Below, one piece after another: positions 34,373-42,375 of a stretch of DNA of 64,000 bases. Position numbers and translations under genes: made by a program. The notes below the pieces were generated by a model. The model did no database searches, was not told where the DNA came from, and saw only the letters and a list, made by a program, of their open reading frames with translations. Within the stretch, counting starts at the first letter, position 1; each line of letters begins with the position of its first letter. The stretch is from an uncultured Brachyspira sp. (GTDB taxonomy: Bacteria; Spirochaetota; Brachyspiria; Brachyspirales; Brachyspiraceae): positions 56,494 through 120,493 of the forward strand of contig NZ_CAJUPR010000007.1 in assembly GCF_910588665.1 (NCBI RefSeq), given 5' to 3'.

Positions 34373-35140
34373 CTATTCCTTATTAACACTTTTAAGTCTT
34401 TTATTTGTAAGTTCTATATAATTTTTATCTATTTCTATACCTATATAGTTTCTATTTCCTATTATTTTACATGCTACGGCTGTAGTGCCTGAACCATTAA
34501 AAGGATCTAAAACCGTATCATTGTCTTTTGTTGATGCTAATATTATTCTAGTTAATAGATTTAACGGCTTTTGAGTAGGGTGTTTGCCATGCATTTTCTC
34601 AGTCTTTGATGCAGATGATATTGACCATACACTTCTCATCTGCTTGCCTTTAGATTTTAATTTGTCTTCTTCAAAATCCATATTTTTCATAAGATCATAA
34701 TTATAGTAATGTTTTGCATTTTTATTTTTTTTAGCCCATAGAATAGTTTCATGGCTATGGGTAAATACTTTGCAGCTTAAATTAGGGGCGGCATTAGGCT
34801 TATACCAAACTATATCATTTAATATATAAAATCCTAATTTTTCAAGTATAAATCCGCATTTATATATGCTGTGATTAGTTCCGCTTATCCATATAGTACC
34901 ATCATCTTTTAAAACCTTTTTACACTTTGATATCCAAGCCTCATAAAAAGCTGCATCTTCTTCAAATCCTAAACTTTTATCCCATTCGCCTTTATTTACG
35001 CTAACCATTTTACCTGCATGGCAAGTTATACCGTTATTTGATAGATTATAAGGCGGATCTGCAAATATCATATCTATAGATTTTTCCTCTATAGTGTCTA
35101 ATATTTCTATGCAATTTCCTTTTATTATATCAAAACCCAT
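34373..35140 (-). CDS. Beta-class DNA adenine methyltransferase (DpnA/HinfI-like)
   Basis: A 255-residue protein. Motif order is beta class: catalytic DPPY at 28-31 (MIFADPPYNLSNNG), then a target-recognition part (ISGTNHSIYKCGF, DIVWYKPNAAPNLSCKVFTH), HPTQKP near 190 and the AdoMet loop DPFNGSGTTAV near 211-221. It closely recalls DpnA and M.HinfI as I remember them, so N6-adenine methylation of a GATC- or GANTC-like site is a reasonable but unproven guess. It starts 6 bases after the hisD stop, with AAGG inside hisD, so it is coupled to it. Confidence 0.88.
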   Translation of the reverse strand: MGFDIIKGNCIEILDTIEEKSIDMIFADPPYNLSNNGITCHAGKMVSVNKGEWDKSLGFEEDAAFYEAWISKCKKVLKDDGTIWISGTNHSIYKCGFILEKLGFYILNDIVWYKPNAAPNLSCKVFTHSHETILWAKKNKNAKHYYNYDLMKNMDFEEDKLKSKGKQMRSVWSISSASKTEKMHGKHPTQKPLNLLTRIILASTKDNDTVLDPFNGSGTTAVACKIIGNRNYIGIEIDKNYIELTNKRLKSVNKE

Positions 35141-35146
35141 ATTTAA

Positions 35147-36421
35147 TTAAAACCTTACTTTTACAGAATTGGCATGCGCATCTAAACTTTCATGTTCTGC
35201 AAAATTTATTATATAATCTTTTACTTTATATAATGCATCTTTAGTATAATAGGTTATATATGATTTTTTTATAAAGTCGTCAACCGATAGAGGGGAGTTA
35301 AATTTAGCCGTTCCGCTTGTGGGTATAACATGATTTGCGCCTGATAAATAATCTCCCAAAGCCTCAGGAGTATAATCTCCTAAAAATATTGATCCTGCAT
35401 TTTTTATTTTGCTTAATACAGAGAAAGGATCTTTTATGCTTATCTCTAAATGTTCGGGGGCTATTTCATTGCTTATATATACAGCTTCATCTATAGTTTC
35501 TGTAATTATTATCCTTCCGTTATTTTCTATAGATTCCATTGCTATATTTTTACGGCTTAATTTTTCTAGCTGTCTGTATAATTCCTCTTTAGTTTTTTCC
35601 GCCTTTTCTATGCTTGTTGTTATTAATATACTTGATGCTAATTTATCATGTTCAGCCTGTGCAAGCATATCTGAGGCTATATGTATATGGCTTGCCGTTT
35701 CGTCTGCTATTATTAATATTTCGCTTGGCCCTGCCACCATATCAATTGATACCTCGCCGTATACCAGTCTTTTAGCCATAGATACATATATGTTTCCAGG
35801 TCCGACTATTTTATATACTTTTGGTACGGACTCTGTTCCGTAGCTTAAGGCAGCTATTGCCTGAGCTCCTCCAGTCTTAAAGATTCTATTTACCCCTGCT
35901 ATTTTTGCAGCCGCTAATATATTGCTGTTTATTTTGCCTTCTTTGTTTGGAGGAGATACCAGTATTATTTCGCTTACCCCCGCTACTTTTGCAGGTATAA
36001 CATTCATAAGAACCGTTGAAGGATAAACCGCCGTACCTCCAGGAATATAAACTCCTACTTTTTCTATTGGGTTTATAATCTGACCTATTATAATGCCTTC
36101 ATCTTCATTTGTTATAAAGCTGTTTCTTAATTGTTTTTTATGGAATTTTTCTATATTTTGATAAGCCGATTTTAATGTTTCTTTAAACTCTTTATCCGAT
36201 TTATTATATGCCTCTTCTATTTCATTTCCGCTTACTTCTAAATTATCTAGTTGCACATCATCAAACATTTTAGCATATTTTATTAAGGCGGCATCTCCGT
36301 TTTTTTTTACATCTTCTAATACTGCTTTTACTTTTTCATTAACATCATTATAGCTGAACTGACTTCTTAAAACACAGTCATCTAATGATTTGCATTCTTT
36401 ATAATTTATTACTTTTATCAT
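35147..36421 (-). CDS. hisD: Histidinol dehydrogenase
   Basis: A 424-residue enzyme carrying out the last two oxidations of histidine synthesis with NAD and zinc. Motifs: YIPGGTAVYPSTVLMNVIPA near residue 125, GGAQAIAALSYGTESVP, VAGPSEILIIAD, AEHDKLASSILIT (with the zinc-ligand His) and NHVIPTSGTAKF near 355. Length is normal. GGAGG lies before the ATG, 9 bases after hisG. Confidence 0.95.
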   Translation of the reverse strand: MIKVINYKECKSLDDCVLRSQFSYNDVNEKVKAVLEDVKKNGDAALIKYAKMFDDVQLDNLEVSGNEIEEAYNKSDKEFKETLKSAYQNIEKFHKKQLRNSFITNEDEGIIIGQIINPIEKVGVYIPGGTAVYPSTVLMNVIPAKVAGVSEIILVSPPNKEGKINSNILAAAKIAGVNRIFKTGGAQAIAALSYGTESVPKVYKIVGPGNIYVSMAKRLVYGEVSIDMVAGPSEILIIADETASHIHIASDMLAQAEHDKLASSILITTSIEKAEKTKEELYRQLEKLSRKNIAMESIENNGRIIITETIDEAVYISNEIAPEHLEISIKDPFSVLSKIKNAGSIFLGDYTPEALGDYLSGANHVIPTSGTAKFNSPLSVDDFIKKSYITYYTKDALYKVKDYIINFAEHESLDAHANSVKVRF

Positions 36422-36430
36422 GAAACCTCC

Positions 36431-37051
36431 TTATATAACTTCTTCTATATTTTTTACTATTGTTTTTATTAAATCATTTTTAAACTTATAGCTCGCTTTA
36501 TTAACTATAAGTCTTGCACTTATATAATCTATAATATCTTTTATTATTATAAGATTATTTTCTTTTAAAGTGCTGCCAGTTTCAACTATATCAACTATAA
36601 CATCCGATAAATGCAGTATAGGTGCTAATTCAATAGATCCGTTTAATTTTATTATTTCAGTATCTCTGTTTACAGAGTCAAAATAATTTTTTGATATATT
36701 AACATACTTTGTAGCTACTTTTAATCTTCTTTCTATATCTTCTCTATATCCGTTAAATGAAGCCATACAGATTCTGCATTTTCCGAATTTCAAATCAAAA
36801 ATCTCATAAACATCATGATTATTTTCAATAAGTATGTCTTTTCCTGCAATGCCTATATCAGCAACTCCTTTTTCAACATATATTCCAACATCGGAGGGCT
36901 TTACTATCAAATATCTTACATTCTTATTTTTATTTTCAAATACTAATTTTCTGTTATCTTCTAACAGCTCTTTATTTTCATAGCCTATTTTTTCAAACAA
37001 AGCATATACTTTATTTACTAATCTTCCTTTGGGTAATGCTATATTAATCAT
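36431..37051 (-). CDS. hisG: ATP phosphoribosyltransferase, short form
   Basis: A 206-residue protein starting INIALPKGRL, with the family segment ADIGIAGKDIL near 60-72 and the PRPP loop DIVETGSTLKENNL near 155. It lacks the C-terminal regulatory domain of the long form, so it should need HisZ as partner, which is not in the window. It commits PRPP and ATP to histidine synthesis. First gene of the minus-strand unit, with a consensus-like promoter upstream. Confidence 0.94.
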   Translation of the reverse strand: MINIALPKGRLVNKVYALFEKIGYENKELLEDNRKLVFENKNKNVRYLIVKPSDVGIYVEKGVADIGIAGKDILIENNHDVYEIFDLKFGKCRICMASFNGYREDIERRLKVATKYVNISKNYFDSVNRDTEIIKLNGSIELAPILHLSDVIVDIVETGSTLKENNLIIIKDIIDYISARLIVNKASYKFKNDLIKTIVKNIEEVI

Positions 37052-37091
37052 AATTTTTATTCTTTATATGTATTTATAATTTTTTATAAAG

Positions 37092-37119
37092 ATTATAATA
37101 TAATAGCAGATTTTTTCAA
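37092..37119 (-). promoter_or_regulatory. Putative sigma-70 promoter of hisG-hisD-RM unit
   Basis: TTGAAA, 16 bases, TATAAT on the minus strand, about 35 bases before the predicted leader ends at the hisG ATG. AT-rich surroundings lower certainty. Confidence 0.6.
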
Positions 37120-37206
37120 TTGCTGCTATGTTTTTATTATTGCTTATAAAAAATGCCTGCATCTGTCAGTAATTTTTATATTTAAATCTTCTAAAATTAA
37201 ATATTA

Positions 37207-37923
37207 CTATTTTCTTGACTTGCAAACTTCCACAAACATATCAAAAAGATTCTGCATTTTTATATTTCTGGCACTCATTAATTCTGGATGCCACTGTACT
37301 CCTAATATAAAAGAATCTTTTTTATTATACTCTATCGCTTCCGCTATACCGTCTTTTGAAGAAGCCGTTACTTTAAAATATTTTGAAAGCTTATCTATAG
37401 CCTGATGATGAAAGCTATTAACTTCATAATATTCCCCAAACATATCATAAATAATACTGTCTTTAGCTATTTGTATTTTATGAGTTGCCGTATGATATTC
37501 AGCCGTTTGGCTATGAAGTATATTTGTATTTCTCTGAGTCGGTATATCTTGTATTAAAGTGCCGCCGAAATGAACATTGATAACCTGCATACCTCTGCAT
37601 ATTCCGAATATCGGCTTATTCATTTCGGATGCGTATTTCATTAATTTAAAATCATATTCATCTCTTTCTTGAGATATGCTTCCTATTTTTTCTATAGGCT
37701 CTTCATCATATCTGAAAGGATGAATATCTGCCCCTCCTGTCATTATGATGCCGTCGGTATTTTCAGCCATTTTTTTTATTATTTTTTCATCTTCCGTAAT
37801 AGGCATTATAAACGGTATGCCTTTGGCTCTTATAATAGAATTAACATAAGAATTATTAATAAATGCTTTTGGTATGGAATTGTTTTCATATAAAATATTT
37901 CCAGACAAACCTATAACAGACAT
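37207..37923 (-). CDS. Gamma-glutamyl-GABA hydrolase-like class I glutamine amidotransferase (peptidase C26)
   Basis: A 238-residue protein. The nucleophile elbow PIFGICRGMQVINV places the catalytic Cys at 109, and the His/Glu pair is in GVQWHPELM near residue 213. The early MTGGADIHPFRY motif is typical of PuuD-like C26 members that cleave gamma-glutamyl compounds. A role in polyamine or glutamine-derivative breakdown is possible; no pathway neighbours confirm it. A single gene, transcribed away from kptA. Confidence 0.88.
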   Translation of the reverse strand: MSVIGLSGNILYENNSIPKAFINNSYVNSIIRAKGIPFIMPITEDEKIIKKMAENTDGIIMTGGADIHPFRYDEEPIEKIGSISQERDEYDFKLMKYASEMNKPIFGICRGMQVINVHFGGTLIQDIPTQRNTNILHSQTAEYHTATHKIQIAKDSIIYDMFGEYYEVNSFHHQAIDKLSKYFKVTASSKDGIAEAIEYNKKDSFILGVQWHPELMSARNIKMQNLFDMFVEVCKSRK

Positions 37924-38052
37924 AAAACATATCCTTAAAAATATTTAATTTATATATTATAAGTAAAATAATTTTTTTACAAGTAATATTATTTGTATAA
38001 TATATTGATATAATTTTTTATAATACTATATTTATACTTAGGGAGCAAGTTT

Positions 38053-38616
38053 ATGAAGGAAGGCAAATTAAGTAAAGAAGAGATTAGAATAGGCAAGTTT
38101 ATAAGTATGTTATTAAGGCATAAGCCTGAATATATAGGATTAGAATTATCGGAAGACGGCTGGGCTGATGCTGATGAATTAATAAAAAAAATAAAATTAT
38201 CAGGAAAAAATATAAGTAAGGATATTCTTGAGAGAATAGTTTTATATAATGATAAAAAGAGATTTAAATTTAATGATGATCATACTTTGATAAGGGCAAG
38301 TCAGGGGCATAGCATAAATGTGGATTTGGGCTTTGAAGAAAAAAAACCTCCTGAAATATTGTTTCATGGTACTTCAATTGATACTATAGATATTATAAAA
38401 AATGAAGGCATAAAAAAGATGAACAGATTATATGTGCATTTATCATTAACTGAGGATACGGCAAAAAAAGTAGGCAGCCGTCATGGAAGTCCTGCATTGA
38501 TAAAAATTAATTCAAAACAAATGTATGAAGACGGCATTAAATTTTATTTGTCAGAAAATAATGTTTGGCTATGCGGCTATGTGGATTCTAAATACATTCT
38601 TAATATAATTAAATAA
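38053..38616 (+). CDS. kptA: RNA 2'-phosphotransferase (Tpt1/KptA family)
   Basis: A 187-residue protein with the full Arg-His-Arg-Arg type active-site set: LLRHKPE (R22, H23), RASQGHS (R81), LFHGTS (H105), YVHLS (H129) and GSRHGSP (R143). In eukaryotes Tpt1 removes a 2'-phosphate left by tRNA splicing using NAD+. In bacteria the natural substrate is unclear, with RNA repair or cap-like ADP-ribosylation suggested. The ATG is preceded by a weak GGGAG. Single gene. Confidence 0.93.
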   Translation: MKEGKLSKEEIRIGKFISMLLRHKPEYIGLELSEDGWADADELIKKIKLSGKNISKDILERIVLYNDKKRFKFNDDHTLIRASQGHSINVDLGFEEKKPPEILFHGTSIDTIDIIKNEGIKKMNRLYVHLSLTEDTAKKVGSRHGSPALIKINSKQMYEDGIKFYLSENNVWLCGYVDSKYILNIIK

Positions 38617-38796
38617 TAATTATTTGTTTATGACAAGTTTATATTATATAAATTATATTATTATAAATAAAAAATTAAGTTATGCATAATTTTTTATTTA
38701 TATACAGTTTGCAATTCATAACGCAATATAGTTGACATAATCATATATTAATTTATCATTGAATAAATGCATATATTTATATTAAGAGAATAAATT

Positions 38797-39499
38797 ATGA
38801 AAAAACAAATATATATAATATTTTTATTTGCCTGTATATTTTTATCATCATGTTTGCATAGCAGTAAAGTAAATAATGAAATAGTAGTATCGGTTGGAGG
38901 TATGCCCAGCAGCATGGACCCTGCATTTGCTAAAGGTATTAATACTTCGGTTTACATAACGCATGCTTTTGAAACACTTACGCAAAGATATGAGGACGGA
39001 ACCATAATTCCAGCACTTGCTGAAAGCTGGGAATCTATGAGCAATAATACCGTTTATTTCTTTCATTTAAGAAAAAATGCAAGATGGTCGGATGGAAATA
39101 GCGTTACCGCAAATGATTTTGTTTATACATTAAGAAGATTAACCTGCAACATATCTGCAGTCAATAAAGGACAGGAGTTTTCAAATGATTAAAGCTGCCA
39201 CAAGCGTTGCTTATAATCAGGCTTCAGGTTATTTAAGACTTTTTCAGATTGACGGTTTAGGTAATGACGGAGGATATGCAAACGAAATATATAATTATTT
39301 AGTTGATATTGCTATGACAAATGATAATGAAGAAATAAGAATAAAGGCGGCTTATGATGCCGAGCGTATACTCATACAGGAGGATATGGCTGTTATACCT
39401 ATATACTATAATAAGGCTTCCGTTATGCAAAGCAAAAAACTTCATGGTGTAAAGTATGATATTTTTTCTATATATGATTTTAGAAACGGCTTATATTGA
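38797..39499 (+). pseudogene. Oligopeptide-binding lipoprotein (OppA) with large internal deletion
   Basis: The 5' frame gives a lipoprotein signal (lipobox LSSC) and the OppA N-lobe start (GGMPSSMDPAFAKGINTS, ALAESWE, FVYTLRRLT). From about 39145 the coding continues in another frame as PATYLQSIKDRSFQMIKAA through NEIYNYLVDIAMTNDNEE to the family C-terminus at 39499. A normal OppA has about 530 residues; here roughly 300 from the middle are gone and the frame changes at the junction. No other opp genes are adjacent. It is non-functional as written. Confidence 0.85.
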
Positions 39500-39669
39500 A
39501 TAATAAAAAATATACTAAATAATATTAAAATTAATTTATATGCTGTTTCAGAATATATGCCGAAAAGAATAGATATGATGCATGATTTAAATAAAAATAA
39601 TCTAATAATTAATTTAAAATTTAAATAAATTCATTGACTAAAAATGAAAAATTTGTTAAATTATATATT

Positions 39670-40044
39670 ATGATAGATATTTCATTCAAGAGCAGTCATT
39701 TTTTCAAAGATGAATCAGTTATTATATCGTTATATGACAATATATATTATGAGCATCTCCCTTATTTAAAAGAATTATTATCAGAATTTTTAATGAAAAA
39801 TATCAGCAATATTATATTTGATCTTTCTAACTGCCTTTTTATGGAAAAAGAAATTTGGGAGTATCTTATAGTATTAAAAGATGAGCTTTTAAATAAAAAA
39901 TGCAATTTAGTTCTTACAGGTATGTACGGTGTTGTAAAAAATGATTATAATATTATGGAATTATCAAATTATCTTGAATCTTTCAATAATATTAATAATG
40001 CTTTCTATAATTTCGGTATATTAACTGATATTAAATCAGCTTAA
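39670..40044 (+). CDS. STAS-domain protein (anti-sigma factor antagonist-like)
   Basis: The protein has 124 residues from the ATG at 39670; the upstream TTG at 39634 is more likely a promoter -35 box (TTGACT, 17 bases, TAAATT), which would make the message almost leaderless. The fold pattern fits STAS: a first strand, then YEHLPYLKELLSEFL, NIIFDLSNCLFMEKEIWEYL (the usual DxSxxxxxD/G region, here without a clear phosphorylatable Ser after DLS) and CNLVLTGM. Such proteins regulate partners by binding. No kinase or sigma gene is adjacent. Confidence 0.65.
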   Translation: MIDISFKSSHFFKDESVIISLYDNIYYEHLPYLKELLSEFLMKNISNIIFDLSNCLFMEKEIWEYLIVLKDELLNKKCNLVLTGMYGVVKNDYNIMELSNYLESFNNINNAFYNFGILTDIKSA

Positions 40045-40098
40045 TTTTATTTTTATGCTTGAATTTTTCTTTTTATATAGATATAATATATTTTAAGT

Positions 40099-41103
40099 AT
40101 GAAAATTATTAAAAATATTATAACCCTTATGCTTTTCTTCTCAGCATTTTTTGTATTATACTTTATGATATATTTATTTAAAGTATTGGATACGAATAAT
40201 ATTTTTCAGCATATAAATTTAAATTTGGTAAAAAGCTTAATGGGACATTATTTATTTGCCATAATTATACTGTCAGCAAACTCGTCTGTAATAATAATAG
40301 GCACATTAAATAAATTTTCAGGCAGATTATCAACTATTATATCAATGCTAATATTATCTTTATTGATAAGCTTATATCCCGTTTATACAGTTGTATCTAA
40401 TAAAAATATAGATTATTTAAGAAATGAGCTTAATGATAAAAGTTCTCTTTTTATAGATGAAAGCGGCAGATATTTTACAAAAATAGATAATTATCTAATA
40501 AAAATAGGGTATAAACTGCTTGATAATACATATAAAAATGTTATATTAATAGATCCCGTATATATGGGCAGTATGTATATAGGAGATTATGTATATATTA
40601 CAGACGAAGAGATTTCACTTCATGAAGTTACCGAAATTAAAGGAATTTCAAGAACAAAAAAAACATCAAGTGTATTTGAAAGAAATTCTATAAATAAATA
40701 TATGTCAAATTTTACGGAAGATATTGTATTCGGATTTGAGGCTTTTCCTATTATATCTGCATTATTAAAAATACTGACTTTAAGCAATATTTCTCCGTAT
40801 TATATAATTCTGTTATTTATCAATTTTTTTATGCTGTTTTTTTCTTTTTATATGTTGGGATTGTCTCTTCATTCCAGACAATATATATATCATAATATAC
40901 TAAATGCCTTTATAATATATGCTGTAATAAAAATAGTATTAGCTATATTTATAACTCAATATAATCTGCTGGAATTGGTAGCCCGTAATATGAATTATTT
41001 TACTATAAATTTATATATGTTCATAATATCGGTAATGATTATTATAATATCATTAATTTTGAAAAAAATTTTAAATAATGATAAACATGCAACGAATAAT
41101 TAA
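40099..41103 (+). CDS. Multi-pass membrane protein of unknown function
   Basis: A 334-residue protein with about three helices in the first 110 residues, a soluble stretch of roughly 110 residues (DESGRYFTKIDNYLIKIGYK to NFTEDIVFGF) and then four or so helices. The layout is loosely like LptF/LptG permeases (helices, periplasmic domain, helices), but I see no diagnostic motif. No ribosome binding site of note. It lies just before ribF-rpsO-pnp with 23 bases between and may be co-transcribed. Confidence 0.6.
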   Translation: MKIIKNIITLMLFFSAFFVLYFMIYLFKVLDTNNIFQHINLNLVKSLMGHYLFAIIILSANSSVIIIGTLNKFSGRLSTIISMLILSLLISLYPVYTVVSNKNIDYLRNELNDKSSLFIDESGRYFTKIDNYLIKIGYKLLDNTYKNVILIDPVYMGSMYIGDYVYITDEEISLHEVTEIKGISRTKKTSSVFERNSINKYMSNFTEDIVFGFEAFPIISALLKILTLSNISPYYIILLFINFFMLFFSFYMLGLSLHSRQYIYHNILNAFIIYAVIKIVLAIFITQYNLLELVARNMNYFTINLYMFIISVMIIIISLILKKILNNDKHATNN

Positions 41104-41126
41104 GGAAATGGATAAAGAATATTAAA

Positions 41127-42056
41127 ATGAATCAAATTATTAATGATTTTTGTAAAATATCTTTAAAAAAAGACAGTATAATAACAATAGGAAAATTTGA
41201 CAGCGTTCATAAAGGTCATCAGAAACTTATTAAATATACAGTCAGCTATGCCCATAAACATAATCTTGTATCTGTAGCAATAGTTATTAAAAAGAAAAAT
41301 ATGTCAATATATAGTACGGAAGAAAATAACGGCTTTATAAAAGCACTTGGTATTAATTATATAATAGTTATTGACTTTTTACCAGAATTTTATACAATGG
41401 AAGCTAAAGAGTTCTTTAATAAACTTATAGAATATTATCGTATGAAGCATATTGCCGTTGGAGCAGATTTTGCCTTCGGCAGGGATAGAATGGGAGACAG
41501 CGAATTCTTAAAAAAATATTCAAAAGAATGCGGTATTGGAGTTAGTTTTATAAATTTCCTTAAATATAAAAAAAATAAGATATCAAGTTCTAATATTAGG
41601 GAATGTCTTTCTAATGGAGATATGATTAGTGTAAATAAAATGCTGGACAGAGAATATTCTATGAGCGGATTAGTAGTTCATGGAAATGCTTTAGGGAGAA
41701 AAATAGGGTATCCTACAGCTAATTTAGAAATACCTAAAAATATTTTTATACCTAAAATGGGTGTATATAGATCCACAGTAAAAATAGGTAATGCTGATAC
41801 CGTATATCAGGCGCTTACTTTTATAGGAATCAGTAATATTAATAAAGAGTTAAGAGTTGAAAGCCATATATTAGATTTTTCAAAAATGATCTATGGTAAA
41901 AAAATCACAATTGTATTGTTGAAATATATCAGAGATAATAAAAAAGTTAATTCTATAAATGAAGTTAAGAAATTATTAAAAAATGATGAAAAAAAGATAA
42001 GAAATTATTTCAAAAGGAGAACAAAACAATGTCTATCACAGCAGACGAAAAAGTAA
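41127..42056 (+). CDS. ribF: Bifunctional riboflavin kinase / FAD synthetase
   Basis: A 309-residue protein. The N-terminal nucleotidyltransferase domain has GKFDSVHKGHQKLI (22-35) and VGADFAFGRDRMGD near 113-126, and ISSSNIRECL. The C-terminal kinase domain has GLVVHGNALGRKIGYPTANL near 186-205 and ESHILDFS near 250. It makes FMN and FAD from riboflavin. The 3' end overlaps rpsO by 28 bases and carries its ribosome binding site. The ribF-rpsO-pnp order is conserved in many bacteria. Confidence 0.93.
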   Translation: MNQIINDFCKISLKKDSIITIGKFDSVHKGHQKLIKYTVSYAHKHNLVSVAIVIKKKNMSIYSTEENNGFIKALGINYIIVIDFLPEFYTMEAKEFFNKLIEYYRMKHIAVGADFAFGRDRMGDSEFLKKYSKECGIGVSFINFLKYKKNKISSSNIRECLSNGDMISVNKMLDREYSMSGLVVHGNALGRKIGYPTANLEIPKNIFIPKMGVYRSTVKIGNADTVYQALTFIGISNINKELRVESHILDFSKMIYGKKITIVLLKYIRDNKKVNSINEVKKLLKNDEKKIRNYFKRRTKQCLSQQTKK

Positions 42057-42298
42057 AAATAATAAAAGAATTTGGTAAAAACGAAAAAGATACAGGTTCT
42101 GCAGAGGTACAGGTAGCGCTTTTAACTAATCGTATAACTTATTTAAAAGGTCATTTCCAAACTCATACTAAAGATAATCATTCTAGAATGGGGCTTCTTA
42201 AAATGGTTGCTAAAAGAAGAAAACTTCTTAACTATTTAAGAAAAACGGATATAGAAGTTTATAAAAATCTTATACAGAGATTAAAATTAAGAAAATAA
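42029..42298 (+). CDS. rpsO: 30S ribosomal protein S15
   Basis: An 89-residue protein with the conserved parts GSAEVQVALLTNRITYLKGHF and HSRMGLLKMVAKRRKLLNYL. AAAGGAG within the ribF end precedes the ATG by 9 bases. It binds 16S rRNA and often regulates its own message. Confidence 0.98.
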   Translation: MSITADEKVKIIKEFGKNEKDTGSAEVQVALLTNRITYLKGHFQTHTKDNHSRMGLLKMVAKRRKLLNYLRKTDIEVYKNLIQRLKLRK

Positions 42299-42326
42299 TT
42301 TTGGAAATTTACATTTTATAAATTCA

Positions 42327-42348
42327 ATACCCTCTCGGTATGTTTTTT
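42327..42348 (+). terminator. Weak hairpin with T run between rpsO and pnp
   Basis: ATACC and GGTAT pair around CTCTC, followed by GTTTTTT. A 5-bp stem suggests partial termination between rpsO and pnp. Confidence 0.45.
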
Positions 42349-42375
42349 ATACTATATACTATAAAGGAGCGGAAT

